Counted from the stretch's first letter, positions 44,501 through 53,774 are shown. The stretch: DNA of 64,000 bases from Rhodospirillales bacterium (GCA_020638155.1 JACKJB010000001.1:310001-374000), one strand, 5' to 3'. Notes: generated from the letters alone by a model not told the origin. Numbers and translations: made by a program.

Positions 44501-44734
44501 GACGAGGAATATTTGAAACTGGTTCGCCATGCGCTGGAAGACGGCTCAATTCCCCGGAACACCAGTAAAAGAATCAAGCAGGCTCTGAAAAACAACTTGC
44601 AGCCCCTGAACGTGCTGAAAGTCTTGCGGGATCATATCAGCTATGACGATCTTTACAGGGACAGCCAAAAACCCAAAGAGCGCGTGGCACGTGAAGTGAT
44701 ATTGTCGGAGTATCTTGCGGGGCAAGACAAATGA
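41531..44734 (+). CDS. PLD-nuclease/SNF2-type helicase fusion
   Basis: 1067 aa. Residues 1-200 form a phospholipase-D-like domain with LHAKVYI (His138, Lys140) and TGSSNFSENG (Asn162), the one-HKD pattern of PLD nucleases. Residues 255-800 are a superfamily 2 motor: FLADVVGLGKT (278-285), VVDEAHRFRN (349-352), LVSATPLNNK, LLTTDVLAEGINLHR, and RVLQRVGRVNRVG. The C-terminal 250 residues are helical. Analogous proteins translocate along DNA and cut in restriction systems. Overlaps the methyltransferase start by 4 bases. Confidence 0.88.
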   Translation: MGKLTDTKFFTNAESDSLYERFLSTIKHAQHFDVLVGYFRTSGFFRLYQELEKVDKIRILIGLNTDRKSFELLEEARGQADMDFESHKRCREIYSETLASEMELTEDSHQIEIAAQKFIEFIKSGKLEIRAHPSRNLHAKVYITRFHQDDRDFGRVITGSSNFSENGLIAQREFNVELKDSADVEFALERFEELWADGVDISEEYVDTIRNKTWLNDRITPYQIYLKFLYEYFKEDINADEELEFSLPDGFMDLAYQKQAVLSARKILDTYNGVFLADVVGLGKTFISALLLQKLPAGRKLIICPPVLMDYWRETLHQFYVPGFDVESLGKLDRILERGVDKYTYIVVDEAHRFRNELTRGYEALHKICRNKKVILVSATPLNNKLEDISTQIKLFQPAKNSSIPGVQNLELFFKAQQKELDQYEKGSPEYLDAVKRTSERVRDKVLKHVMVRRTRSEIKNYFSEDITKQGLQFPEMAEPQRIIYQFDARTEKAFNETIALLKGFSYARYTPLLYLKKQLSEFDQQSQRNVGGFMKGILVKRLESSFHAFKNSLRRFIRSYERFIEMYDEGTVWLSSNVDVFELLDADDEGKLLSLLDEDKAQKYKSADFQPEYKDELWKDLSTLQQIAKLWEAIDDDPKADYFINELKKNPLLSGKKILVFSESKETVEYLQGRLDEHFSGKVLSYSSHGGTFVGSSHKGEYLREIIKANYQPKYPNPQDNVNILLTTDVLAEGINLHRSNIIVNYDLPWNPTRVLQRVGRVNRVGTEHDRVFVFNIFPTSQSDEHLGLEANIKGKIQAFHNTLGEDAKYLSDDEELSTHELFGERLYKKLNDKQTFDEDNEMDSELRYLKIIRTLRDKNADLFAQIKNLPKKARTGRTPPENYTSADERLLTFFRKGRLKKFILTDATSPQEMTFLEAARLFECKPDTPAHRIPQDYFYLLQTNKDYLEEITGEDNIEMHATRGGSSNEAHIIKTIKAVIKFKGFTDDDEEYLKLVRHALEDGSIPRNTSKRIKQALKNNLQPLNVLKVLRDHISYDDLYRDSQKPKERVAREVILSEYLAGQDK

Positions 44735-47700
44735 GCATGAAAAAGAACGAAGCAAAAACACTGGTAGACGCTACGTTTTCAAAGCCGTACGAGGAGGAGC
44801 GTTACAGATACTTTATTCGCAACCTGCTCCCTGATGGAGAAGAGGAAAGGAAAGCGTCCCGCACAGGCCAATACATTGCAGAGGCTTTTGAAGATAAAAT
44901 TGAATCTTACAAGAGAATTGCAAAATACACTGATCCAGAGGGGCTAAAAATTGACGTTCTGGCTGTTGAATTACGCTCAAACCAGACTTTGGAAAACGCC
45001 AGAACGACACAACGTAATTTTATCGGAAGATACCTGAAGAAGAGGGATAAATATGCAGCATTGGTGGCGTTCTATAGCAAAGAGGATAAATCCAACTGGC
45101 GTTTTTCTCTGGTAGTTCTGGATTACGATATTCGAGGTGACAAGGTCGTTGAACAGCTAACTCCTGCCAAAAGGTATTCCTTTTTAGTTGGTGAAAACGA
45201 AAATACCCACACCGCTCAATCCAGATTATTGTCACCGCTTACTACTCCGTCGGGTAAAGTCTCTCTCGCCGAGCTGGAAGACGCCTTTAACATCGAAACG
45301 GTCACGAAGGAATTTTTCGAGCAGTACAAGACCCTTTACCTGCGCCTGAAAGAGGCGCTGGACAAACATTTGGAAAAAGACCCGGTCACGAAAAAAGAAT
45401 TTACCGCTCGCAATATCGGCACACCTGATTTTGCCAAGCGCCTGCTGGGGCAAATCGTATTTTTGTATTTCCTGCAAAAGAAGGGCTGGCTGGGCGTCGA
45501 AAAAGGCAAGGAATGGGGAACCGGCCCGAAAAACTTCATGCAGAGGCTTTATGAACAGGGCAACTACGGCAATTTTTTCAATGACGTTCTGGAGCATCTT
45601 TTTTACGACGCGCTGGCGACGGAACGCCAGACGCAGGATCATTTTTATGCCCCTCTAGGCTGTAAAATCCCGTTTCTGAACGGTGGCCTGTTCGAGCCGT
45701 TCAAGGGCTATGCGTGGGACAATACCGATATTCTTCTGGACAATGCGATTTTCTCTGAAATTTTCGAGGTTTTCGATCTCTATAATTTTACTGTGCGCGA
45801 GGATGAGCCGCTGGATAAGGAAGTCGCGGTCGATCCTGAAATGCTGGGGAAAGTTTTTGAAAACCTGATCCCGGAAAATGAGCGCAAGGGCAGCGGCACC
45901 TTTTACACGCCGCGCGAGATCGTCCATTATATGTGTCAGGAAAGCCTGATTGGCTATCTGGACGCCAAGCTGAACATCGAAAGCCGCCCGGTGCAAAAAC
46001 AGGGACAGCAAGCCCTGTTCAGCGATACGGTCGAAACCGACCTCCTGACGGAATATGAGGATACATACACGCCCCGCGTCCCGCGCGACGATCTGGCCGA
46101 GTTCATTTATCACGGCGACGTGGCGCAGGAACATGACGCCACCGCGCAAACAAAAAACGCGAACGGCGATTACAAGGGCGATTACCGGCATAAAATCCCG
46201 GCCAGCGTCCGGGAACACGCGCAGGAAATCGACGACGTCCTGGCGGCGGTAAAAATCTGCGATCCGGCCATCGGTTCCGGCGCGTTCCCGGTCGGCGTAA
46301 TGAACGAGATCGTCCGCGCCCGCTCCGCCCTCAACGCCTATCTCGGCGATCAAGACCGCACCCCGTATGATTTCAAACGCCACGCGATACAGGAATCCAT
46401 CTACGGCGTGGATATAGAACCCTCCGCCGTCGATATTGCAAAATTGCGCCTGTGGCTTTCTCTGGTCGTCGATGAAGAGGATTTTGGCACGATCAAGCCC
46501 CTGCCGAACCTTGAGTATAAAATCATGGCGGGAAACTCTTTATTGAGTGTTGAAAAAAATCTTTTTAATAACAGCCAATTTGAAGAGCTTGAGCGTTTAA
46601 AAGATAGTTATTTTGACGAAACAAGACCCTCTGAAAAAATCAGTTTAAAAAACAGGATTGAAGAGCTGAATCTTAGCCTCTCTCAAGGGCAGAAAAATTT
46701 TGATATAGCATTGAATTTCAGCGAAGTCTTTAGACAAAAAAATGGATTTGATCTGGTAATTGCTAATCCGCCTTATCTTAAAGAGCGTGATAATAAGCAT
46801 GTTTTTGAAGAGGTGAATGCATCTGCTTTTGGCAAAAAATATCATCAAGGTAAAATGGACTATTGGTTTTATTTTCTTCACCTTGGAATAGATATAGTCC
46901 GCAGGAACGGGACAATTTGTTTTATTACATCAAGATACTGGTTAAATAGTTTTGGCGCAAAGAACTTAATTAAAAGAGTAAAAGAAAATCTTACTTTTCG
47001 AGATGTTGTTGATATTGGAAAACTAAAGGTTTTTGATAGTGTTGCAGGGCATCACATGGTGCATCTTTATTCCAGAAATCATTTGCATGATAGATTCAGA
47101 TATAAAAAACTCGAAAATGACGTTCGAGATATAAATGAGAGTATAAGTGTTGAGAATGTCAAAATTTCTAGTCTTACCAATTCTGCTGTTTTTTCAAATG
47201 GGGAAATTATTTTCGCGGCAGATGATGTCGAGTTTCAAGATTGTGTACATCTTGGTTTGATTACCGAATCCTCCATTGGCGTTCAAGAATCGGTAGATAA
47301 AATATCCAATAAGCAAGCAAAGAACTCACAAAGAACAGATATTCAGGCTGGGTCAGGAGTTTTTGTCTTATCAAAAAAAGAGCGCGAGGCTCTTAACGCT
47401 AACAATGCTGAGCAGCTCTTGTTAAAGCGTTATTTAGACCCTAATTCCGTTATACGGTACGGTATTAAATCTGATTCTGAACAATATTTAATTTATTCTG
47501 ATGCAGCTGCCCGCGATTTAATTGCCAACAATTCTGGTTATTCGAATCTAAAGATGCATCTCGATTTTTATCGTGAGTTCATTACTTCTTCAAATGCACC
47601 ATACGGTCTTCACCGATCAAGAAAGCGGAAGTTTTTCGAACAGCCTAAAATCATATTCAAAAATATGTTTGTAACGCCTGAGTTCACATATGATGAGAAA

Positions 47701-48051
47701 GGCTTCTATGTTGGTTTTTCATTTAGTTTAATTATTCAAAAGGATAAAGAATATAGCCTGAAGTACATTCTTGGAATTATAAATTCTAAATTGGCCATGT
47801 ATTGGTTTTCTACAAACGGGAAGCAACGTGGTGCGGGTTTAGATATAGGTGTTGAGAAACTTAGATTGTTCCCTGTTAAAAAAGCCGACGCAGCACAGCA
47901 GAAACCCTTAATCGAGATTGTTGAGAGACTTATAGCAGAGCCGGAATCATCAAATAGCGCACCATACATTAAGAAGATCGACCAATTAGTATATCAATTA
48001 TACGGCCTCACACCGGAGGAAATTGCCATTGTCGAGGAGGCCGTATCGTGA
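44731..48051 (+). CDS. Adenine-specific DNA methyltransferase, Eco57I/TaqI type
   Basis: 1106 aa. An N-terminal region with a nuclease-like strand (LKIDVLAVELRSNQT, where the usual Lys of E-x-K is Arg), a helical middle, SAM motif I VKICDPAIGSGAFPVG near residue 508, and catalytic motif IV IANPPYLKERDN near residue 680. The last 300 residues (AT-richer DNA) end in a TaqI-like specificity domain (YILGIINSKLAMYWF, KLRLFPV). It should methylate N6-adenine and set the target sequence for the system. The change in base composition after about 46530 suggests swapping of specificity halves. Confidence 0.88.
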   Translation: MSMKKNEAKTLVDATFSKPYEEERYRYFIRNLLPDGEEERKASRTGQYIAEAFEDKIESYKRIAKYTDPEGLKIDVLAVELRSNQTLENARTTQRNFIGRYLKKRDKYAALVAFYSKEDKSNWRFSLVVLDYDIRGDKVVEQLTPAKRYSFLVGENENTHTAQSRLLSPLTTPSGKVSLAELEDAFNIETVTKEFFEQYKTLYLRLKEALDKHLEKDPVTKKEFTARNIGTPDFAKRLLGQIVFLYFLQKKGWLGVEKGKEWGTGPKNFMQRLYEQGNYGNFFNDVLEHLFYDALATERQTQDHFYAPLGCKIPFLNGGLFEPFKGYAWDNTDILLDNAIFSEIFEVFDLYNFTVREDEPLDKEVAVDPEMLGKVFENLIPENERKGSGTFYTPREIVHYMCQESLIGYLDAKLNIESRPVQKQGQQALFSDTVETDLLTEYEDTYTPRVPRDDLAEFIYHGDVAQEHDATAQTKNANGDYKGDYRHKIPASVREHAQEIDDVLAAVKICDPAIGSGAFPVGVMNEIVRARSALNAYLGDQDRTPYDFKRHAIQESIYGVDIEPSAVDIAKLRLWLSLVVDEEDFGTIKPLPNLEYKIMAGNSLLSVEKNLFNNSQFEELERLKDSYFDETRPSEKISLKNRIEELNLSLSQGQKNFDIALNFSEVFRQKNGFDLVIANPPYLKERDNKHVFEEVNASAFGKKYHQGKMDYWFYFLHLGIDIVRRNGTICFITSRYWLNSFGAKNLIKRVKENLTFRDVVDIGKLKVFDSVAGHHMVHLYSRNHLHDRFRYKKLENDVRDINESISVENVKISSLTNSAVFSNGEIIFAADDVEFQDCVHLGLITESSIGVQESVDKISNKQAKNSQRTDIQAGSGVFVLSKKEREALNANNAEQLLLKRYLDPNSVIRYGIKSDSEQYLIYSDAAARDLIANNSGYSNLKMHLDFYREFITSSNAPYGLHRSRKRKFFEQPKIIFKNMFVTPEFTYDEKGFYVGFSFSLIIQKDKEYSLKYILGIINSKLAMYWFSTNGKQRGAGLDIGVEKLRLFPVKKADAAQQKPLIEIVERLIAEPESSNSAPYIKKIDQLVYQLYGLTPEEIAIVEEAVS

Positions 48052-48911
48052 AGACGAAAATCCCCGCCGCGACAATCGGCCTGCTATCACAGATTTTGCC
48101 GGATTATTACACGCATAATGATATTGACGGCCTGTTCCTGACGGCTTCGGCCCCGGAAAACATTCCGGAGGGGAGCAAATCCAGCAAGGTTCTGACGTGG
48201 CTTCGGGCGGTGAATGCCGAATCTCCTGATCCTCTCGCGGTTCTGGGGACCATCATTGAAGATTTTATGGACAAGGAACCATACAACCCGAACAAATTTT
48301 TCGACAAAAAATCGGATGACGAATACGCCCGAAAACTGAAAGACGCGCAGGAAAAGATAACGCAGTCTCTCGCCAAGGACGGGCTTTCTTACACGCGCGG
48401 CGGATATATAACCAAGGGCGGCTCCATCCCCACGCTCTCCTTGCAGGAAAATGTCGAAAAACGCGGCCTTTCGGCTGTCGAGATTGAGATTAAAAGGGCG
48501 CTGAACAACGTCGAAAGCGACCCTCTGGCCGCCGCTCATAACGCCGGTTGCGTTCTTGAGGCCGCTCTGAAAGCCTATCTGGCGCATTACAATATCGCGT
48601 ATAAAGAGGATTCCGATACGCTGTCCGCGCTATGGCAGAAAGTTGTCGAGCATATCGGGATTCATCCCAAAGAGATGGATGATAAAGACCTGAAAAAGAT
48701 TGCTTCCGGTCTTTTCAGCATCGTGGACGGCACGATGCACCTGCGAAACAAGAAAAGTTCCGCGCATGGCCGTTCGGAAGAACAGATGAAGCAGAGCGCC
48801 ATACGCCCGCGCCATGCGCGATTGGCGATTCATGCCTCGCATACGGTTTCGGCTTATATTCTGGAACTGCTGGAAGGCAGCAAAAGCCAGAACACGGAGG
48901 CCGCCGCATGA
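48048..48911 (+). CDS. Abi_C-domain protein (abortive-infection type)
   Basis: 287 aa, GTG start with GAGGAGG upstream and a 4-base overlap with the methyltransferase gene. The C-terminal half matches the abortive infection C-terminal domain: VESDPLAAAHNAGCVLEAAL, then LKKIASGLFSIVDGTMHLRN and SSAHGRSE, a HEPN-like helical pattern with R-x4-H-like residues. The N-terminal half is unassigned. Position inside a restriction-like operon suggests a sensor or effector RNase; this is inference. Confidence 0.8.
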   Translation: MKTKIPAATIGLLSQILPDYYTHNDIDGLFLTASAPENIPEGSKSSKVLTWLRAVNAESPDPLAVLGTIIEDFMDKEPYNPNKFFDKKSDDEYARKLKDAQEKITQSLAKDGLSYTRGGYITKGGSIPTLSLQENVEKRGLSAVEIEIKRALNNVESDPLAAAHNAGCVLEAALKAYLAHYNIAYKEDSDTLSALWQKVVEHIGIHPKEMDDKDLKKIASGLFSIVDGTMHLRNKKSSAHGRSEEQMKQSAIRPRHARLAIHASHTVSAYILELLEGSKSQNTEAAA

Positions 48912-50203
48912 CCGCAGCGCGCAGGCAAAGAGAGGGTTCCCTGACGGAAGATGAAGTCGGCGTCATCCGGAACCTGCTGGCGCGTGGCGGATATAAAAAT
49001 CAGGATATTCTCGGCCTTGTCAATACAGTGCGACGGCTCGAAGGCCGTGCCGACACCAACGGCGGGCGCGTTTCCGACGTTAAAACCGGCAAGCCGCGAT
49101 ACAAGGGGATCAAGCCAGCCCCGGATCAGGATACCGACGCCTTTATTGCCCGCGCCAAAAATCCGGCGGGCTTTGACAGGATTGATACCGACCCGCTGCG
49201 CGCGGACGTTCTGGCTGCCCTGTTCCCGAAAAACAAGGGCGACGATAGCCTGAACATCACCGAAACGGACCGGATCGAGTGCAAGGAATCCTTCGGCGAA
49301 AAGCATTTTATCAGCAACTGCATCAGGGCCATTGTTGCTTTCGCCAATAACAAGGGCGGCTATATCGCCTTCGGCGTCAAGGACGGGACATGGGAGATAA
49401 CCGGCATCAATGCCTCGACATTCCGGCGTTTCGACCGGCGGAAGATCAATCGGGCCTTCCGGGCGATTTTAAGCTGCGGCATAGATTTTGACACCACGGT
49501 TCTGCAATATGGCGGAAAATCGGTCGGGATCATGTATATCCGCCCGGCGAAAATGAAACCCGTCATGTTCATACGGCAGGACAACGGCGCGACGGAGGGG
49601 CATATCTATTACCGCTATCAGGGTGAAAACCGCCTGATCGGCCCGTCGGAACTGCAACAGATCATCGAAGAGCGCATTCGCAGCCTGTCCGAAACCATTT
49701 TGACAAAGCATATTCAAAACATCCTGTCGAACGGAATTGAAAACTCCGCTGTCCTGAATCTGGATACCGGGGAAGTGGACGGCAAGGCAGGAAGCTTTGT
49801 TATTGACGAGGAGCTCCTGCCGCAAATCAGCTTTGTCAAAGAGGGTGAATTTGTCGAAAAATCCGGCGCGCCTGCCCTGAAACTGATCGGGGAGATCAAG
49901 AGTGCCGCTAAGGTCGTGGCGACCAAAACGGAGCCTCTTACGACACGATACCCCTATTCATGGCGGGAAATGATGGCAGAGGTCAAAAAGCAGGTTCCCG
50001 GCGCGACGCCGAACCAGATCAATGCGGTGATTAAGGCCGAAAACATGAAAGAGAACAAAAAGTATGCGGCATACAATTTCCGCAACAAAAAACATGCCGA
50101 CGATCACAAAAAAACCGGCAATGTGCCGAGTGTCACGCCGTCGATATACAATCAGGCCGCAGTCGATTTTGTAGTTAAGAAGCTGAAAAAGAACGGGACG
50201 TGA
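48908..50203 (+). CDS. AlbA_2 (Schlafen-like) domain protein
   Basis: 431 aa. Residues 1-100 are a basic, helix-rich lead. The AlbA_2 core covers about 115-245: ETDRIECKESFGEKHFISNC (E-x-K-x motif), AFANNKGGYIAFGVKDG and GHIYYRYQGENR. Related domains bind nucleic acid or nucleotides, and Schlafen members cut tRNA/rRNA. The C-terminal 180 residues include PYSWREMMAEVKKQVPGATP and a basic tail. ATGA overlap with the gene before and GTGA with the next. Confidence 0.8.
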   Translation: MTAARRQREGSLTEDEVGVIRNLLARGGYKNQDILGLVNTVRRLEGRADTNGGRVSDVKTGKPRYKGIKPAPDQDTDAFIARAKNPAGFDRIDTDPLRADVLAALFPKNKGDDSLNITETDRIECKESFGEKHFISNCIRAIVAFANNKGGYIAFGVKDGTWEITGINASTFRRFDRRKINRAFRAILSCGIDFDTTVLQYGGKSVGIMYIRPAKMKPVMFIRQDNGATEGHIYYRYQGENRLIGPSELQQIIEERIRSLSETILTKHIQNILSNGIENSAVLNLDTGEVDGKAGSFVIDEELLPQISFVKEGEFVEKSGAPALKLIGEIKSAAKVVATKTEPLTTRYPYSWREMMAEVKKQVPGATPNQINAVIKAENMKENKKYAAYNFRNKKHADDHKKTGNVPSVTPSIYNQAAVDFVVKKLKKNGT

Positions 50204-52341
50204 TAAGGATGAATAGCGCTACCACAAATATTGATCTGCAAGGAGCAATGGACTTAATTGGAAAGTCCCGGCACACGTTTTCTCCGCTTTATGAAGCCAT
50301 TACCAACTCCTTAGAGGCAATTTTTCAAAAGCAGTATGCCAAAAATGAGAAACCAGAAATAACGGTTACGTTCTATTTCACAGGATTAACAAATGAGGTT
50401 CAGAATCTCGACCGTATTGAAGTAACCGACAACGGCATTGGATTTAATGAGCTAAACTATAAACGGTTTCAAACATTACTGGATAAAAGCAAAGGCTACA
50501 ACAATCGCGGTTCTGGTAGAATCCAGCTTTTGTATCGTTTTGATAAAATTGAAATTGTCAGTTATTATGTGGAAAATAGCCAGCATTATAAACGCAGTTT
50601 TTCATGCAATACATCCCAGTTCATTTTTAACCATAAAAATGAAGCAGACGAAGATCAAAATTCCTCTGGCTCAACAATTGCGCTTATTGGAAGCGACAAC
50701 CTCGACGTGGAGAAAGAGTACTTTGATAAGCTGGAAATCACGGATGTTGTCCGTGACCTCAAAAAGTATTTCCTGTTAAGGTTCTATCTGGATATAGAAA
50801 AAAAGGAGTCCAATCTCCCGGCGATTAACATCGTTTTCTTAAAAAATGAAAAGCCTCTTGCTACAGCCGCTGTGAAGCCAGAAGATGCGCCGAAACCACA
50901 AGCCACTGGAGAAATAAAGGTTTCATACGTAAAAATTAAAGATCAGAAATCCGATGATATAGAGTGGGTTCCGATTCCTAAAAAAGCAGAACCTTTAAAA
51001 TGGGCGCATTTTAGGTTGCCTGAAAATGATCTTGAACAAAACGGCATTTATCTGTGCAGCAAAGATGTTCCAGTCGAGCAAATTCCTGCCGGAAATATAA
51101 AAAAAAGCGAAGCCGTGGATGGACACCGTTACCTGACGGCATTTTACGGAGATGTTCTGGATAAGGATAAATACGTGAATCACCGTGTAGATAGCTTCTG
51201 TTTTCCAGATCAGGCGGAAACTGAAAAGAAGGCTAAAAGCGATCTTTTCTTTGACCCGGAAGAAGAATTTTTATTTTTTGATAGTATAAGGCAGGAGATC
51301 GAAAAAGTTATTCCGCAAATCTATACCGATGTCGTCGATCTCAAGAAACAACAGGAAAAAAATATAGAAGCTATAGCAAAGGCACACGGAATTTCGCTTG
51401 AGATTGCTAAGGCTGCAAAAATTAACTTGAGTGATGATGAAGAAAAAATTACCGACAAGCTATACAAGAAACAAGCAGAATACCTATCAAAAGAAAACCA
51501 GCGGATTCAGAAAGTTTTTGAAGAGTTAAGCAGACTAAACCCTGCGTCTGATACATATCAGCAAGACTTGGAAGGAAAAAGCGCTGAATTGCTGGAGATG
51601 ATCCCTCAGCAAAACAAAGAAGAGCTTGGTCGATATGTTATCCGGCGGGAAATGGTTACAAAAGTCATCCGAATGATATTAGATCAGAAACTGGAATCTC
51701 AGTCTCAATCAATTCCAAATGGGAAAAGAAGGGATAAAGAAGGGCTTATTCACGATCTTATCTTTAAGCGAAAAAGCAAAAATACAGATGGCTTGAATGA
51801 CCTATGGATATTGAATGAAGAATATGTCCATTTTGAGGGATGCTCAGATTTGCCTCTCAATCAGATCAAAGATGCTGAAGGTAATGATTTGTTACGTAGT
51901 ATTAGCGACGCGGATCTCGAAAAATACGGGATAAAGCCAGATAGAAGGCCTGATATTTTTCTATATGCCGAAGAAGGAAAATGTATAATCGTTGAATTAA
52001 AAGAACCCAACACTGATTTATCAGAATATCTTCATCAGCTCCCGAGGTATTGTAATTTGATTGCAAATTTCTCGGTTCAAAAAATTGAGAAGTTTTATTG
52101 TTACCTTATTGGAGAAAGTATAAACAGGATTGATCTTACCGGAGACTACAAAACGACCGTTAACGGGGACTGGATAAAATTTGATTTGCCCGTAAATTCC
52201 TACGAAGAAGGCAAGCAGGATATACAAATTGCTTCGGCTCAGATCGAGATTGTCAAACTTTCCTCTATATATGCAAGGGCTCACAGAAGAAATAAAAGTT
52301 TCGCTGACAAACTAGGAATTTCCGACATTCTTGAAGAGTAA
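50200..52341 (+). CDS. MORC/MutL-like GHKL ATPase with C-terminal PD-(D/E)XK region
   Basis: 713 aa. ATPase N-box LYEAITNSLEAIF (residues 30-42), G1 VTDNGIGFNE (near 84-93) and G2-like NNRGSGRIQLLYRF (near 105-117). A charged coiled-coil runs at about 375-470. The end has RRPDIFLY and CIIVELKEP near 583-600, the D...E-x-K layout of a restriction-endonuclease-like fold. MORC/MutL-like ATPases with such nucleases are known from R-M operons. GTG at 50200 keeps a 4-base overlap; ATG at 50209 is an alternative. AT-richer than its upstream neighbours. Confidence 0.85.
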   Translation: MIRMNSATTNIDLQGAMDLIGKSRHTFSPLYEAITNSLEAIFQKQYAKNEKPEITVTFYFTGLTNEVQNLDRIEVTDNGIGFNELNYKRFQTLLDKSKGYNNRGSGRIQLLYRFDKIEIVSYYVENSQHYKRSFSCNTSQFIFNHKNEADEDQNSSGSTIALIGSDNLDVEKEYFDKLEITDVVRDLKKYFLLRFYLDIEKKESNLPAINIVFLKNEKPLATAAVKPEDAPKPQATGEIKVSYVKIKDQKSDDIEWVPIPKKAEPLKWAHFRLPENDLEQNGIYLCSKDVPVEQIPAGNIKKSEAVDGHRYLTAFYGDVLDKDKYVNHRVDSFCFPDQAETEKKAKSDLFFDPEEEFLFFDSIRQEIEKVIPQIYTDVVDLKKQQEKNIEAIAKAHGISLEIAKAAKINLSDDEEKITDKLYKKQAEYLSKENQRIQKVFEELSRLNPASDTYQQDLEGKSAELLEMIPQQNKEELGRYVIRREMVTKVIRMILDQKLESQSQSIPNGKRRDKEGLIHDLIFKRKSKNTDGLNDLWILNEEYVHFEGCSDLPLNQIKDAEGNDLLRSISDADLEKYGIKPDRRPDIFLYAEEGKCIIVELKEPNTDLSEYLHQLPRYCNLIANFSVQKIEKFYCYLIGESINRIDLTGDYKTTVNGDWIKFDLPVNSYEEGKQDIQIASAQIEIVKLSSIYARAHRRNKSFADKLGISDILEE

Positions 52342-52373
52342 AGAACTTCTGAAAATCGGAGGCAGATAATGCG

Positions 52374-53774
52374 TTAACCGACGGCAACCTTATTGCTTTT
52401 CTTCTGATTATGATAGGTGCATAGAACCTGTCCGTTATCCATGACCGTCCGCCCGCCTAACGAATGCGGGAAAATATGATCAGCTTGGTACTCCGTCCAG
52501 CTTACCTTTGCCTCCTGCTCCGGCTTGCCCTCGGCGAGGCATTGTTGGCACAGACCTTTATTGTTCCTGTATATGCTGATTTTTTCGGCTTCATTAAAGG
52601 CGCGTTTTTCGTCTTTTAGTACGATTTCGACGCCGTTTTCCGATAAGTAATCGAAAAACAGTTGCCGGATGATCCTGTCCCTGACTTCCAGGTTATTGAT
52701 GCTTTGCTGCCGGTTCGTGCTGAAAGCCATGATGTCAGTATCGGCTTCATCCGCAGCTTTCCAGCGCTCATGAAATTTGTAGAAGAACTCTTTAACCGCT
52801 TCTTTTTCCCTTTCTTGCAGGGCATAAAATTTTCGCAGGTGCCTGACGAGCAGATAGAAGGAAATGATAAAATATTCTGTGCTCAGTTCCTTGATGCCGG
52901 AATTTTCATCGGCCATTGGATCATCTTTGAAAATATCGCAGACTAGATTCAGAGTTGACAACGTATCCCGTACAAAGCCCTCGTTTTCAAGCGAATAATT
53001 GCCGATGCCGTCTTCACGGATATAATTCTCGATAAATTCCGTAACTGCTGTATCTTTAACGTCCGCATAGCCGCCCGCCTGTTCGATGATGAGAAAGCGG
53101 GTCAGGAATTTCAAATGTTCCATCCGCTTGTTATCTTTATCAATAAGGTTAAAGAACGGGTGCTTGTGTGCATTGCTGTCAACAGGCCGATATGACTCGT
53201 AATCAAACGTAATATCGTCGCTGTACTTGACAACGACATTCCGCGACAAGCTGGACAGTTTAGCGTGCGCAACTTCCATGAAATTTAGCGTTTCGCCTTG
53301 CTGTAAGCGCCAGAAAATATCTGTGGCAATTTCCTGATGATTGACGTTGCGCGGATCATTTATGTTCTTGATAATATCCGCCGAGAAAACGATTTCCTTG
53401 TCAATGAATTGCCTTATGTCAGAAGATAGTTCTTTGTACCTTTTACCGGCTATAGCTGGGTGAATGTCTTGCAGCGATTGGGGAAGCTTAAATTCGCCCT
53501 TGAAAAAATCCTGAACCGTGGTTATGCGCTGTTGGCCGTCAATGATCTCGTTTATGGTCGTATTCTGGTCGAGGCGTACTTCCCTGATAACCAGCTTTGG
53601 CACGTAATACCGCCTGAAAAGGCTGTCCATCAGGTCTTGTTTCTTTTGAAGATTCCATACGTTTTTACGCTGGTAGGGCGGGCGCGTTATATATCCATCT
53701 GCATATTCATGGAAATCCTTGATATGAATATCTTTGGGGACGACTAAATATTCAGGCTCCGGATTAAACCCCAT
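52374..53774 (-). CDS. DUF262 + HNH protein (GmrSD-like)
   Basis: 466 aa. The N-terminal DUF262/ParB-like domain carries EIIDGQQRITTVQDFF near residue 83, the nucleotide-binding motif of GmrS. The C-terminal HNH nuclease has CQQCLAEGK, YQADHIFPHSLGG and NGQVLCTYHNQKKSN. Fused GmrSD-type enzymes cut modified (glucosylated) phage DNA and need NTP. It is convergent with the six-gene operon (32-base gap) and starts 28 bases after the intron-bearing tRNA on the same strand, so readthrough from the tRNA promoter may transcribe it. Confidence 0.87.
   Translation of the reverse strand: MGFNPEPEYLVVPKDIHIKDFHEYADGYITRPPYQRKNVWNLQKKQDLMDSLFRRYYVPKLVIREVRLDQNTTINEIIDGQQRITTVQDFFKGEFKLPQSLQDIHPAIAGKRYKELSSDIRQFIDKEIVFSADIIKNINDPRNVNHQEIATDIFWRLQQGETLNFMEVAHAKLSSLSRNVVVKYSDDITFDYESYRPVDSNAHKHPFFNLIDKDNKRMEHLKFLTRFLIIEQAGGYADVKDTAVTEFIENYIREDGIGNYSLENEGFVRDTLSTLNLVCDIFKDDPMADENSGIKELSTEYFIISFYLLVRHLRKFYALQEREKEAVKEFFYKFHERWKAADEADTDIMAFSTNRQQSINNLEVRDRIIRQLFFDYLSENGVEIVLKDEKRAFNEAEKISIYRNNKGLCQQCLAEGKPEQEAKVSWTEYQADHIFPHSLGGRTVMDNGQVLCTYHNQKKSNKVAVG

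Noticed and set aside
41531..52341. Assigning the operon to BREX, DISARM or Druantia
   Set aside because: No PglZ, BrxC, DrmA/DrmB or DUF1998-type protein is present; the methyltransferase and helicase are only superficially similar to PglX and DrmD.
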